Source: Gammaproteobacteria bacterium (lineage in GTDB: Bacteria; Pseudomonadota; Gammaproteobacteria; Pseudomonadales; Pseudohongiellaceae). From it: a stretch of DNA of 39,377 nt. The DNA lies in the NCBI GenBank assembly GCA_002730035.1, contig PBYU01000007.1, positions 9,618-48,994 of the forward strand, in the 5' to 3' direction. How positions within the stretch are numbered: the first letter of the stretch is position 1; each line of letters begins with the position of its first letter. Positions 25,016-33,700 of the stretch are shown piece after piece. The notes under the pieces were generated by a model. The model was not told where the DNA came from and searched no databases. It saw only the letters and a program-made list of their open reading frames with translations. The translations under genes and the position numbers were made by a program.

Positions 25016-25387
25016 TCAGAGCACGGCATAGGCTATAAATGCACCCGCCAGGATCGTAGCCACCCCACCGATGCGTCCCAGCAGAGAGTTCATAACAGCC
25101 ATCCTGGATATAAACACGGCGAAACTCTCCTTTGGCATAACGGCCAGGAAGAGCGCTCCCGCTAACGCCAATCCGCCAATGACTGCTATTAAGGTAGGAA
25201 ATTTCGAAGCTCCAGCAACAAGGATAAACGCAACACCAATCACGGCGCGGATACCAACCGCGAACCACTTGAATCCGCTTGATCCGGATTGTACCTGGAT
25301 GTACTGAAGAATTGCCGAGGGTTGCGCGATGAGTATCAGTCCTGCTGTTGCAAGGGCAGCTGCCATATAAGCGATTAGCGTGGTCAT
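25016..25387 (-). CDS. Small four-helix inner membrane protein, unknown function
   Basis: 123 residues with four hydrophobic segments: 5-25 (AYMAAALATAGLILIA), 42-61 (FAVGIRAVIGVAFILVAG), 65-85 (TLIAVIGGLALAGALFLAV) and 100-122. Short charged loops only, no catalytic motif. It resembles the many small DoxX/DUF4345-sized membrane proteins but I cannot place it in a family. GGAG lies before the ATG at suitable spacing. It lies downstream of PDLQG paralogue 4 by 70 bases on the same strand and could be the last gene of that unit. Confidence 0.7.
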   Translation of the reverse strand: MTTLIAYMAAALATAGLILIAQPSAILQYIQVQSGSSGFKWFAVGIRAVIGVAFILVAGASKFPTLIAVIGGLALAGALFLAVMPKESFAVFISRMAVMNSLLGRIGGVATILAGAFIAYAVL

Positions 25388-25457
25388 TTTGTACTCTCCG
25401 TAAATTGAAAGAGTGATCGATCAGGATGGTTTCAGCGAACTATCGAGAACCAGTATT

Positions 25458-26417
25458 CTACTGCCCTGCCTCCAGCTGCAAGCGGCGAATTCCTGCCAGC
25501 ACGCCGTGTAGTCCGTGATTGCCTTCATGGCAGGCGTACTCGTAGATCGGCTGATCTATCCGGCGCATGGGAATGACTGCTGTCCAGGGCTGGGTCCAGG
25601 TGGTCGAATCCTCGATGGTGAACTCATACGTCAGCGTGTCGGGACCTACGCGAGTGAATTTTTCCACGAGATGCATGTTAGGAGTAGAATCGGCAAACGC
25701 GGTGCCTTTCCAGAAATTTAGAGTATCGACCACCAATGTATCGCCTTCCCAGTGGCCGACCGAGTCACCCTCCCATACTAGTGCTGGACCGTCCCGATGT
25801 TCGGTATCCATTTTCACGATACGCACGTTGTGGATCATCTCGTTCATGATCATGAAGTGATCCGCGGTCTGCACGAACTGCACGTTGAGATTGTAGGCCC
25901 CGGATTGCATCGGCGGCCCCGAAGTACGGGTGACGATACAACGCTCAGCGTAGGGCTGCGCCTCCGGGCCGAGACTCGCTTCGCGCATGGCGGCGACATC
26001 GCCACGCCGCTGCAAAGCCTCTTCGGTTAGTGGCGGAATGCGTCCGTTGGGCGGGTCGACAATCAGCGAAGTGCGCCTGTCCGCGACCGTTCCATTGCCG
26101 CGCTCATACCAGAATTCGTTATAGGAAATAACTCCCGGTGGATACGCAGCACCGCCAACCGAATCAATGATGAGATCGCGATTCTGGCGGCGGTTTTCAA
26201 AGGCTTCCCACTCGATCGCTTCTTCTTCGGTCAGCACGGCCCGGTCACCCAACTCGGGAGGCCGCTGCATCGGAGTCAGCGTTCGGAAAGTGAAAATTCC
26301 CTGCAGGTCCGGGTGACCATCGGCGCTACGTGGTGGTTGGTAGTCATCCGACTGGCCGATCACCAGCGGGGAACATAGCATGATCAGGACGGCGATCAGG
26401 GAAATTCGAATTGGCAT
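25458..26417 (-). CDS. Exported PDLQG-family protein, paralogue 4 (function unknown)
   Basis: 319 residues with signal peptide (IAVLIMLCSPLVIGQ). Landmarks: HPDLQGIFTFRTLTPMQRP, FENRRQNRDLIIDSVGGAAYPP, WYERGNGTVADRRTSLI, PPNGRIPPLT, YAERCIVTRTSGPP, AYNLNVQFVQT, EMIHNVRIVKMD, GHWEGDTLVVDTLNF, DSTTWTQPWTAVIPM and YEYACHEGNHGLHG. It shares the RRQNRDLIIDSVGG block with paralogue 3. GGAGG lies before the ATG. It sits 25 bases after the UGA-containing redoxin stop, so the two are probably co-transcribed, which is the only hint in the window of a redox link for this family. Confidence 0.88.
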   Translation of the reverse strand: MPIRISLIAVLIMLCSPLVIGQSDDYQPPRSADGHPDLQGIFTFRTLTPMQRPPELGDRAVLTEEEAIEWEAFENRRQNRDLIIDSVGGAAYPPGVISYNEFWYERGNGTVADRRTSLIVDPPNGRIPPLTEEALQRRGDVAAMREASLGPEAQPYAERCIVTRTSGPPMQSGAYNLNVQFVQTADHFMIMNEMIHNVRIVKMDTEHRDGPALVWEGDSVGHWEGDTLVVDTLNFWKGTAFADSTPNMHLVEKFTRVGPDTLTYEFTIEDSTTWTQPWTAVIPMRRIDQPIYEYACHEGNHGLHGVLAGIRRLQLEAGQ

Positions 26418-26442
26418 CGATCAACCTCCGTAGAATTCTGGT

Positions 26443-26937
26443 TCAGCTGCTTTGCTGTTTTGCCCTGGCTCGCTGTTCATTCAGGTACTTCACCAGGGTC
26501 AGCGCTTCGGCCGGATCCATTCTACCAATTGGCGAGTTGCTATAACTGGAAATCATCACCTTGCCCGAGCCGGATAGCAAGAATTCGCTGGGTTGAATGT
26601 GGTCCCGGCGTGGTTCCCACCAGGCACCGATTGCATCGCCATCTGTACGGCTCATTCCCCAGGTAACAGGAAATTGCACGCTCTCGGCAATTGGCTCCAA
26701 CTCCTGCTCGCTGTCCACTGTTGCGGCGATAATCGCCACACCCTGCTCCTGGAACGCTGCACGGCGTTCCTCAAAACCGGCCAGCAACCGGCGGCAGTAA
26801 GGTCACCAGTGGCCGCGGAAAAACAGCACAAAGGTCATGGACGAATCCAGCTCTGCCGGCAGCTCTATTTCACCGCCACCCACTACATGTAGTGTCAGAT
26901 TCGGAAATAGTTCGCCTGGGTTGAGTTTCTCAGCCAT
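26443..26937 (-). CDS. Probable selenoprotein: AhpC/TSA-type redoxin with Sec at the catalytic position
   Basis: ATG 26937 opens MAEKLNPGELFPNL, a peroxiredoxin-like beginning. The frame runs to TGA at 26805-26803 (codon 45) and continues without change of phase to 26443, 164 residues in all. Around the TGA it reads TFVLFFRGHW-(TGA)-PYCRRLLAGF. The family normally has RGxWCPYCR, so the TGA replaces exactly the first, peroxidatic Cys of the CxxC. Downstream residues (GVAIIAATVDSEQELE, FPVTWGMSRTDGDAIGAWWEP) are intact, with no other stop or frameshift. This is the signature of UxxC bacterial selenoproteins; redoxin-type ones are known. A plain nonsense mutation remains possible. No selA/B/C/D gene is in the window. 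The resistor to peroxides or disulfides would be cytoplasmic (no signal peptide). Confidence 0.75.
26751..26795 (-). promoter_or_regulatory. Candidate bacterial SECIS hairpins after the UGA
   Basis: Two hairpins follow the UGA in the redoxin mRNA. The near one (26795-26776) pairs UGCC/GCC-type arms with one bulged C and a 7-base loop starting GG, 13 bases after the UGA. The far one (26770-26751) is a perfect 7-base stem, GGAACGC and GCGUUCC, with loop CGUGCA, whose second base is G, 39 bases after the UGA. Bacterial SECIS elements need a short stem just downstream and a G early in the apical loop. Both spacings lie slightly outside the range I remember, so assignment is tentative. Confidence 0.35.
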
Positions 26938-27329
26938 ATCCTGCCTCGTCAACGATCCGCACAGCCTACACCCAAATTCTCGGTTATGTGGGATGTTTCT
27001 CTCATGAAGCAGCTAGAAGCCCCGGGTATTGGCCGATTTTCGCTCGAATTTATCGATAATCAGCTCCCACAAAACTGCTGGTAAATGCTGATTTTCAGCG
27101 GAATCCTACCGATATGATATTTGCGTGATCTCAAGATAAATACAACAGCTGAAAAGCCCTATTTACGGGCAATTTGGGTAGACTTTTACAAGCATGAATC
27201 ATATGCTTTGGATCACGGTCGCGTGTTCGGGGGGGCTTGCTTTTGTCGCATATTCCCCTACTGCACACGACGCTTCGTTTTGATAAGTCAATCAAGACTA
27301 AACTTGTTCAATACTCAAAGGGGAAGTAA
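26938..27329. other. Divergent intergenic region upstream of the TonB receptor
   Basis: About 390 bases between the redoxin (-) and the receptor (+). It should carry both promoters, but I found no convincing -35/-10 pair. TTGAT-N6-ATCAA around 27282-27297 is a palindrome resembling an FNR half-site pair with a spacer of 6 instead of 4, so it is not a proper FNR box. A 70-codon TTG-initiated frame at 27121 has no coding character. Confidence 0.4.
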
Positions 27330-30122
27330 ATGAAAAACCGACCTAATTTGGCAAAACGGGTTCTACCCACTGCCATAGCACTTGGTCTACTCGCGCCCGC
27401 CGGTTTTGCTCCTGCTGTCTATGGTCAGCAGGCAGACGAACTGGTCGAAGAAATCATCACTATCGGTTCTAGGCGCCCACAGCGTAGTGCATCAGATTCT
27501 TCAGTGCCTGTAGATGTAATCAGTGGTGAAGAATTCCAGAACATGGGATTTGCTGATCTTGACGAAATGTTGAAGACACTCGTGCCCTCATATAACGTCA
27601 GCCGCCATGCCATTTCTGATGCCGCTACTCTGGTACGGCCCGCGACTCTGCGTGGACTACCACCAGACAACGTACTGGTCCTGGTAAATGGCAAGCGTCG
27701 TCATCGTTCCGGTGTTATTGCGGAACTGGGTGGCTCATTGGCAGCCGGATCACAGGGCGCTGACATCTCAGCTATCCCCGCACTCGCTTTTAAACAGGTT
27801 GAAGTATTGCGTGACGGCGCGTCGGCCCAGTATGGCTCCGACGCGATTGCCGGCGTAATCAACTTCGAGTTAAAAGACGATGCCGAAGGCATGAGCTTCG
27901 AGTACCGTTACGGTGAATTCGAAGAAGGCGACGGTGATCTGCATCAATACATGGGCAACATCGGTCTGCCACTGGGCGAAGATGGATTCATGAATATCAC
28001 GGCTAGCTGGATGGAACAGGACCCAACCAGCCGTTCCGTGCAAAGAACTGATGCCGCAACTCTAATCGCTACCGGCAATGCCGCCCAACGCTCTAGCGTG
28101 CGTCAGCCCTATGCACAGATCTGGGGTGGTCCAGAATATCTCGATAACTGGAACGTATTCTTCAATTCCGGAATCGAGCTCTCCTCAACCCAGGAAATCT
28201 ACGCGTTTGGTAACTACGGTAAGCGTGAAACCGAAGGTGGCTTTTTCTTCCGTAATCCTAACTCCCGTGGTGGTGTTTACACGAATGGTTGGGGCGGGGG
28301 TGCGCCACGTGCAATCGTTGATACCAATATTGCCCCAGGCCAGACTGGCGTAACATCTAACTGTCCAGCTTTGTTAAGCCCGGGATCAGGTGGCAGCGGT
28401 GTAGCTCTTGATGCAGCGGCTGTTGCTGCTGACGCTGCGGCTCTGAGTGCACTGCCTGGTAACTGCTGGGCACTGAACCAAATACTACCTGGTGGCTACA
28501 CTCCTCAGTTCGGAGGCCAGCTCAAGGACGCAAGCCTGGTAGGCGGTATCCGTGGTGAAATTAGTCCAGACTTCAGTTATGACTTCAGTGGCAGCTATGG
28601 TCGCAACAAGTCTTCCTTTTTTCTGAACAATACCTGGAATCCATCCAACGGCCCGAACGGTATTGTTAACGGCGCGCTACAGCGTGACTTCGATATTGGT
28701 TCCTACACGCAGACTGAATTTAGCCTCAATGCCGACTTCGTCTACTCAATGCCTGTCGACGGATTCGCCTCCGATCTCAGCATCGCTTTCGGTGCCGAGT
28801 GGCGTGACGAACGCTTCGAGACCATCATCGGTGAACGAGCTGCCTGGAATGCCGGCGATTATGCCTTCCAGAATAATGACGGCTCCAACACCTACAGCGA
28901 TGGAGTAACTGCTCTGCCAAACCTAAGCATCGGTGCTCATGGTTTTGCCGGGTTCAGTCCACAACAAGCTGGTTTGTGGAGCCGTAAGAATGTTGCATTC
29001 TATGGTGAGGCTGAAGCGGATGTTACCGATAACTTCACCGCCGCCCTCGCGGTTCGCTACGAGGATTTCGACAGTTTCGGTGACACTACTGAGTTCAAGG
29101 TTGCCGGTCGTTATCGCATCAACGATGACCTGTCTCTGCGTGCATCCTTCAACACTGGTTTCCGTGCTCCGACTCCCGGTCAGGAAAACGTAACCAAGGT
29201 CTCCACAATTACAATCGATGGTGAACTGCAGCAACGAGGTCAGATTCCACCGACCAACCCAATTGCCATGTTCCTCGGAGCGGAAGCACTGAATTCGGAG
29301 GATTCTAAAAACTTCTCTGCCGGTTTCGTGTGGGATATCACTCCTGACATCAACGTGACTGTGGATTACTTCGAGATTGAAGTGGAAGATCGTATCTCCC
29401 AGACCGGTTCGATCACAATCAGTAACGAGGCAGTACCTGCCGGAGTTGCCTGTCCACTCGCCCGCGCCAATCCAATTGGTAATATGTCGCTGTGTCTGCA
29501 GGAGCTGGGTATTCCCGGTGCCGCCGACCTGACCTCCGTGTCCTTCTATACCAACGATTTCGAAACCACCACCACTGGTATTGACCTCGTTGCATCATGG
29601 GACCTGGACTGGGGTGACATGGGCTCTGGCAACCTGATTGCAGCCTGGAACTGGACTGAGACAGAAGTCGACAATGCCGGGTCTGAAGTTAGCCGCAACC
29701 GTGTTGTAAGTCTGGAGAACTTCAACCCAGAGAATCGTGGTGTATTCACTTACAACCACTTCTACAACGACTTCCGCTTCCTGGCCCGTCTGCGTACTTA
29801 CGACGACTGGATAGTAGGCGACTGGAGTGGTGACCCGACTCTTGCTGGCTCTAATGGTACCGGCCACAATATCGACTGTACGTTCGGGGTGTATCGCGAC
29901 AATTGCTACGACGGTGAAAATATCTTCGACGTAGAAGCGGCTTACACCTGGAACGATAATTACACATTCATCGTCGGTGCGAACAATTTATTCGACGAGG
30001 AAGGTGAGAAAGCTATCGACAACATGGATGGTACAATCGGGTCGGGTAACAAATACACTGGCTCTACTCCATGGGGTATCGAAGGTGCGTTCTATTACGC
30101 CCGATTACGCGTCGACTTCTAG
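27330..30122 (+). CDS. TonB-dependent outer membrane receptor 1
   Basis: 930 residues. Signal peptide ends near AVYGQQ; EEIITIGSRRPQ follows as a TonB-box-like segment. The plug domain shows VPVDVISGEEFQNMGFADLDEMLKTLVPS, LRGLPPDNVLVLVNGKRRH and VEVLRDGASAQYGSDAIAGVINF. The rest is a 22-strand-type barrel ending in YYARLRVDF with the aromatic C-terminal residue needed for outer membrane assembly. Such receptors import siderophores, vitamins, sugars or aromatic compounds with energy from TonB-ExbBD, none of which are in the window. AGGGGAAG precedes the ATG. It is a single-gene unit closed by a strong terminator at 30164-30193. The substrate is unknown. Confidence 0.93.
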   Translation: MKNRPNLAKRVLPTAIALGLLAPAGFAPAVYGQQADELVEEIITIGSRRPQRSASDSSVPVDVISGEEFQNMGFADLDEMLKTLVPSYNVSRHAISDAATLVRPATLRGLPPDNVLVLVNGKRRHRSGVIAELGGSLAAGSQGADISAIPALAFKQVEVLRDGASAQYGSDAIAGVINFELKDDAEGMSFEYRYGEFEEGDGDLHQYMGNIGLPLGEDGFMNITASWMEQDPTSRSVQRTDAATLIATGNAAQRSSVRQPYAQIWGGPEYLDNWNVFFNSGIELSSTQEIYAFGNYGKRETEGGFFFRNPNSRGGVYTNGWGGGAPRAIVDTNIAPGQTGVTSNCPALLSPGSGGSGVALDAAAVAADAAALSALPGNCWALNQILPGGYTPQFGGQLKDASLVGGIRGEISPDFSYDFSGSYGRNKSSFFLNNTWNPSNGPNGIVNGALQRDFDIGSYTQTEFSLNADFVYSMPVDGFASDLSIAFGAEWRDERFETIIGERAAWNAGDYAFQNNDGSNTYSDGVTALPNLSIGAHGFAGFSPQQAGLWSRKNVAFYGEAEADVTDNFTAALAVRYEDFDSFGDTTEFKVAGRYRINDDLSLRASFNTGFRAPTPGQENVTKVSTITIDGELQQRGQIPPTNPIAMFLGAEALNSEDSKNFSAGFVWDITPDINVTVDYFEIEVEDRISQTGSITISNEAVPAGVACPLARANPIGNMSLCLQELGIPGAADLTSVSFYTNDFETTTTGIDLVASWDLDWGDMGSGNLIAAWNWTETEVDNAGSEVSRNRVVSLENFNPENRGVFTYNHFYNDFRFLARLRTYDDWIVGDWSGDPTLAGSNGTGHNIDCTFGVYRDNCYDGENIFDVEAAYTWNDNYTFIVGANNLFDEEGEKAIDNMDGTIGSGNKYTGSTPWGIEGAFYYARLRVDF

Positions 30123-30163
30123 ACTGAGTAGATTCCCCGGTTACTTCTGTAGCTGGAAGATCT

Positions 30164-30193
30164 AAAAAAGGGGCACTTCGGTGCCCCTTTTTT
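30164..30193 (+). terminator. Strong rho-independent terminator after TonB receptor 1
   Basis: A perfect stem, A6 + GGGGCAC and GTGCCCC + T6, closed by a TTCG tetraloop, lies 41 bases after the stop. The A and T runs make it usable from both strands. Confidence 0.93.
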
Positions 30194-30618
30194 AGCCTGG
30201 TGAAAACTTGCTTCCAACAGTAGCGGACATACTGCCGAATATTTATACCGTATTTACATACAGTAGAAAAGAAATCTGATAAAAGTACAGTTAACAATCA
30301 TAAATTGCTTACAAAACTGCTCAAGCTATTGAATTGGTTACTATATTTTTCTAGTGTGGAAATAGCTATTAACAACATAACAAGCAATCTTTCATACACA
30401 TCGAAAATCTGTTAATAAAGAGGCAAAACAACCCGACATGTTAATATAAAGCAGATGAGTTTCTTGAATCTAGCTCATTGATATGGAGCCGGTTTCAAGT
30501 ATTTACTACTATGAAAGATATAATGTGTTAACAAAATAATTTCTTGTTATGCATATGTTATGTGTTTTTTGAACACCTACGAATAGTTGAGGACAGGCCG
30601 AACTAAATTAATCCAAAA
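30194..30618. other. AT-rich gene-free stretch before the GFA gene
   Basis: About 425 bases, clearly richer in A and T than the surrounding genes. A perfect -10 box TATAAT occurs at 30519-30524 with only a weak -35 (TTCAAG around 30494), a possible promoter for the gene at 30619. TAACAA (30529-30534) and TTGTTA (30544-30549) form an inverted repeat just downstream of it, an operator candidate. No gene or RNA was recognised. Confidence 0.5.
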
Positions 30619-31365
30619 ATGAAAACCAAAATGGCGAACCAGTCCGGGGGATGCACTTGTGGTTCAGTTCGATACGAGCTGTCATCAGACCCCCTATTCA
30701 CGCATGTTTGTCATTGCATCGAGTGCCAACACGATTCAGGTGGGGCTTTCAACGTGTCACTATTGGTTCTCAGTAGTGGTTTTGAGATAACAGCAGGCAC
30801 TCCAAATATCAGCGTTATCTCACGAAAAAGTAGAATCGAATACGAAGTCTATAGTTGTACTGCTTGTTTAAGTGTTTTAGCCGGGAATAGCTTACCTCCT
30901 GGTGAAGTTATGGTTGTTCGACCAGGAACACTGGATGATACGTCATGGATCAATCCACAAGCACATATATGGACCAAGGAAAAACAGAGCTGGGTTAGTA
31001 TTCCAGAAAATATCCCTTCGTTTGAGGAAGGATATGACGCCGCTCGAGTTTGGCCAAAGGCGAGCCTAGATCGAGTTGACAACACATACAATCAAATCAA
31101 GGAGATGCGCTACACGCACTCTTTATTAAAAGCGTCAAAATATTCAAGCCGCAGTCTGCCTCGCCAGTTCCTGGCAGCAATTACAAAAAATAGGAGAAGC
31201 AGGGCAGACTCCATTCTCCAAATGCTTGCAGCCCGGATTATAGGTCTATGCGAATCTCCAGACTCCATTGCCGACCACGATCGAACATGGCTTCATAGGA
31301 CTGGAAGGCAGTGCCGTATACACCGGAAATCATATACTCTTCATCACCAAGATTGCGGCCACTGA
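30619..31365 (+). CDS. GFA-type zinc protein (CENP-V/GFA fold) with abnormal C-terminal extension
   Basis: Residues 8-135 form a complete GFA domain with its zinc ligands: GGCTCGSVRY (Cys12, Cys14), CHCIECQ (Cys31, Cys33, Cys36) and YSCTAC (Cys80, Cys83). GFA proteins are named after a glutathione-dependent formaldehyde-activating enzyme, but most members have no proven reaction. They normally end near residue 135-150, around the PSFEEGY seen here. This frame runs to 248 residues; the last 43 are antisense to the 3' end of TonB receptor 2, so the ancestral stop was probably lost and the overlap is secondary. No clear ribosome site. Low GC, like the region upstream, suggests acquisition by transfer. 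Confidence 0.7.
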   Translation: MKTKMANQSGGCTCGSVRYELSSDPLFTHVCHCIECQHDSGGAFNVSLLVLSSGFEITAGTPNISVISRKSRIEYEVYSCTACLSVLAGNSLPPGEVMVVRPGTLDDTSWINPQAHIWTKEKQSWVSIPENIPSFEEGYDAARVWPKASLDRVDNTYNQIKEMRYTHSLLKASKYSSRSLPRQFLAAITKNRRSRADSILQMLAARIIGLCESPDSIADHDRTWLHRTGRQCRIHRKSYTLHHQDCGH

Positions 31366-33637
31366 GAATAACGCTAAGGTCATCGTCCGCATTGCGCCAA
31401 CGCACGCTGGCATTCACTAGCTCATAATCATCGGTTTCCAAAATAGGCGTGTTATAGGCATCGTTATAGGACTCGTCTCGATAGGACCAATCCACGCGAC
31501 TGACCAGGGTGCCATTGGAGCCCAGTGACATTTCCTTGGAAATGCCAAGACTTGCTGTGAATTCCGGCACTCGTTCGAAATCGAAACCCTTGCCGATAAG
31601 GGTAATGCCGGTGTCGATTTCATCATACTCGGCATCCAGCCATGAGGTGCTGGCCTCCAGCAACCATCCTTGGCCAGGCGCCGCCTGCACTTCCAGTTCA
31701 ATACCTTCGATATTGGCTTCTCCAATATTCTCCGTAACCGGCGCTACACTATTAAACACCTGCACCTGCAGGTCATCATAATCGGTATGATAAATGGCGC
31801 CATTCAGGCGCACCAGACCGTCCGCCAACCTCGCCTTGAAACCGACTTCGTAGGATTCCACAAATTCCGGATCATAGGTTGGAATCAAATCAATATCTGC
31901 TGTTCCCGGTGGTGCTGTAAAACCTGCCACAACTGGTGGGAATACACGTTGGGTGAAACCGCCAGATTTAAATCCTTCGGAATAGGCGCCATAAACCATC
32001 ACTTCATCACTGAAGTCATAGGATAAACTGGCCATAGGAGTGAATTCTGATATATCAATTTTCTTGTCCATGTACGGCAATATGCGGCTGCCGGCCTGCA
32101 TGAAAGGTGCATCAAGCGCAGCCAGAGGGTGACCTGGCGGCACAACCTGGCTGATTCCTGCGTAATAGTTATTGAAAATAATCTGGTCCGGCAAAAATTC
32201 TTTTTCTTCGTCGGTATAACGACCACCCAGAGTAAGATGTAGATTATCTGCCAAATCGTAGGTCATCTGTGCAAACACGGCCGAAGCTTCATTATCAAAA
32301 TCACCCCCAGAACGAAAGTTAGAAACAGTGAAGTCCAGAATATTGGTATTCCTACCATCCTCTGTAAAATAGTAATAGCCAAGAATCCAGTCCAAGTTCT
32401 GATAGCTGCCTAATAACTGTATTTCCTGGGTGAACTGCTCCTGATCCAAGTAGTCTAAGAATTGGGAGATACGAGATGGTGAATGATCTCCGTCGCGGGC
32501 AAATTCTGAATCCAGGTCACGCCAGGCACTGATGGATTTCAGTGTCAGGTTGTCGGAAAGATCATAGCTAAAGGTAGCAGAAGACGCCCTCAGATCAGTT
32601 TCGGAAAATGCTGGAGCAGTTCCATCGTCGTGACCATCTTTGCCGATATAACGGCTGTCATAGCAGTTGGAGATAGCAGGATTGGAAGTGATGCCATTCC
32701 CCGCCGTGTCGGTTACTGCACAGGGAATGCCCTGGCCAGCAGCAGCAGCCGTCACGTTATGAATAAAAGCCATCGGTGGTGGCGGAGCCAGTACCACGCC
32801 GCCGAGCTGACTCAGGTCGGTGAAATCGATACCGATCAGTTCCAGAGCCGGGCCGTTTTCACGATCTCGGGTAGCTTCAAAGCTAAAGTCAGCACTCAGG
32901 CGATCATTGGGTCGCCATGCCAGGCTCAATCTGCCGGTATCCGTATCATCATCTCCGAGATCGACTCCATCGGCTCGTTTTACATAGCCGTCTTGCTCAA
33001 AGGAAGCCAGGGAGATGCGAGCCGCCAGTGTATCGCTAATAGGAAAATGGAACGATCCTCGTAGATTAAGCAAATCATCAGATCCACCCATGACGGAAAA
33101 ACTAGTTTCGCGTTCACCATTGGGGTCTGGCTTGACTGTATTGATGGAGACTGCACCACCTATAGTATTTCGCCCAAACAATGTGCCCTGAGGACCGCGT
33201 AAAATTTCCAGTTGTTCGATGTCAACGATATCTAACAAGGCTCCTACGGAACGGGCCACGTAGACACCATCGACATACAGGCCCACGCCGGGTTCGGTGG
33301 TGGGAAGGAATTCTTTCTGCCCGATACCACGCAGATAAATGGCGGCCGAATTAGAGGCGCCACCGAAGCTGGGGTTGTTCTCCAAAGTCAGGCTGGGTAC
33401 AAAACTGGTGATGTCATCGAGCCTGCTGACGCTGCGATAATCCAGGGATTCACCAGTAAAGGCTGACACAGCAATTGGCGCATCCTGAAGAGCCTCTTCT
33501 CTCCTACGCGCGGTAATTACCACTTCTTCCAGTATTCGCTGTGCGCCGCTTAACTGACGATCCTGGGCCTGTACATACTCGCCACCAAATGAAAAGCCGG
33601 CGCAAATTATAGCGACGGCAAGAGGATTGCGTTTCAT
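31238..33637 (-). CDS. TonB-dependent outer membrane receptor 2
   Basis: 799 residues from ATG 33637, which has AAGGA 9 bases upstream; a frame start at 33655 is less good. Signal peptide AVAIICAGFSFGGEYVQAQ. TonB-box-like EEVVITARRREE is followed by a plug with DAPIAVSAFTGESLD, YLRGIGQK, GVGLYVDGVYVAR and LEILRGPQGTLFGRNTIGGAVSINT, the form typical of the large receptor class of marine and alpha/gamma proteobacterial degraders. The barrel ends QWSLEIRIDL. It follows the TrpB2 gene by 63 bases on the same strand, so the two may be one operon, which would point to an indole or tryptophan-like ligand. Its 3' end overlaps the extended GFA frame. Confidence 0.93.
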   Translation of the reverse strand: MKRNPLAVAIICAGFSFGGEYVQAQDRQLSGAQRILEEVVITARRREEALQDAPIAVSAFTGESLDYRSVSRLDDITSFVPSLTLENNPSFGGASNSAAIYLRGIGQKEFLPTTEPGVGLYVDGVYVARSVGALLDIVDIEQLEILRGPQGTLFGRNTIGGAVSINTVKPDPNGERETSFSVMGGSDDLLNLRGSFHFPISDTLAARISLASFEQDGYVKRADGVDLGDDDTDTGRLSLAWRPNDRLSADFSFEATRDRENGPALELIGIDFTDLSQLGGVVLAPPPPMAFIHNVTAAAAGQGIPCAVTDTAGNGITSNPAISNCYDSRYIGKDGHDDGTAPAFSETDLRASSATFSYDLSDNLTLKSISAWRDLDSEFARDGDHSPSRISQFLDYLDQEQFTQEIQLLGSYQNLDWILGYYYFTEDGRNTNILDFTVSNFRSGGDFDNEASAVFAQMTYDLADNLHLTLGGRYTDEEKEFLPDQIIFNNYYAGISQVVPPGHPLAALDAPFMQAGSRILPYMDKKIDISEFTPMASLSYDFSDEVMVYGAYSEGFKSGGFTQRVFPPVVAGFTAPPGTADIDLIPTYDPEFVESYEVGFKARLADGLVRLNGAIYHTDYDDLQVQVFNSVAPVTENIGEANIEGIELEVQAAPGQGWLLEASTSWLDAEYDEIDTGITLIGKGFDFERVPEFTASLGISKEMSLGSNGTLVSRVDWSYRDESYNDAYNTPILETDDYELVNASVRWRNADDDLSVILSGRNLGDEEYMISGVYGTAFQSYEAMFDRGRQWSLEIRIDL

Positions 33638-33700
33638 TGTTCTGTATCCTTCCATTAGTTAAATATTCGATAAGTAGCCAATCTGGATGCCTGAGCCTAC

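Noticed and set aside
27282..27297. FNR box before TonB receptor 1
   Set aside because: Half-sites TTGAT and ATCAA are there but the spacer is 6 bases, not the required 4.
27121..27333. 70-codon TTG-started ORF before TonB receptor 1
   Set aside because: Overlaps the receptor start, poor composition, likely promoter and leader DNA.
30529..30549. Integron attC site (TAACAA...TTGTTA)
   Set aside because: Only one short inverted pair; no GTTRRRY core pair, no L-box structure and no cassette array.
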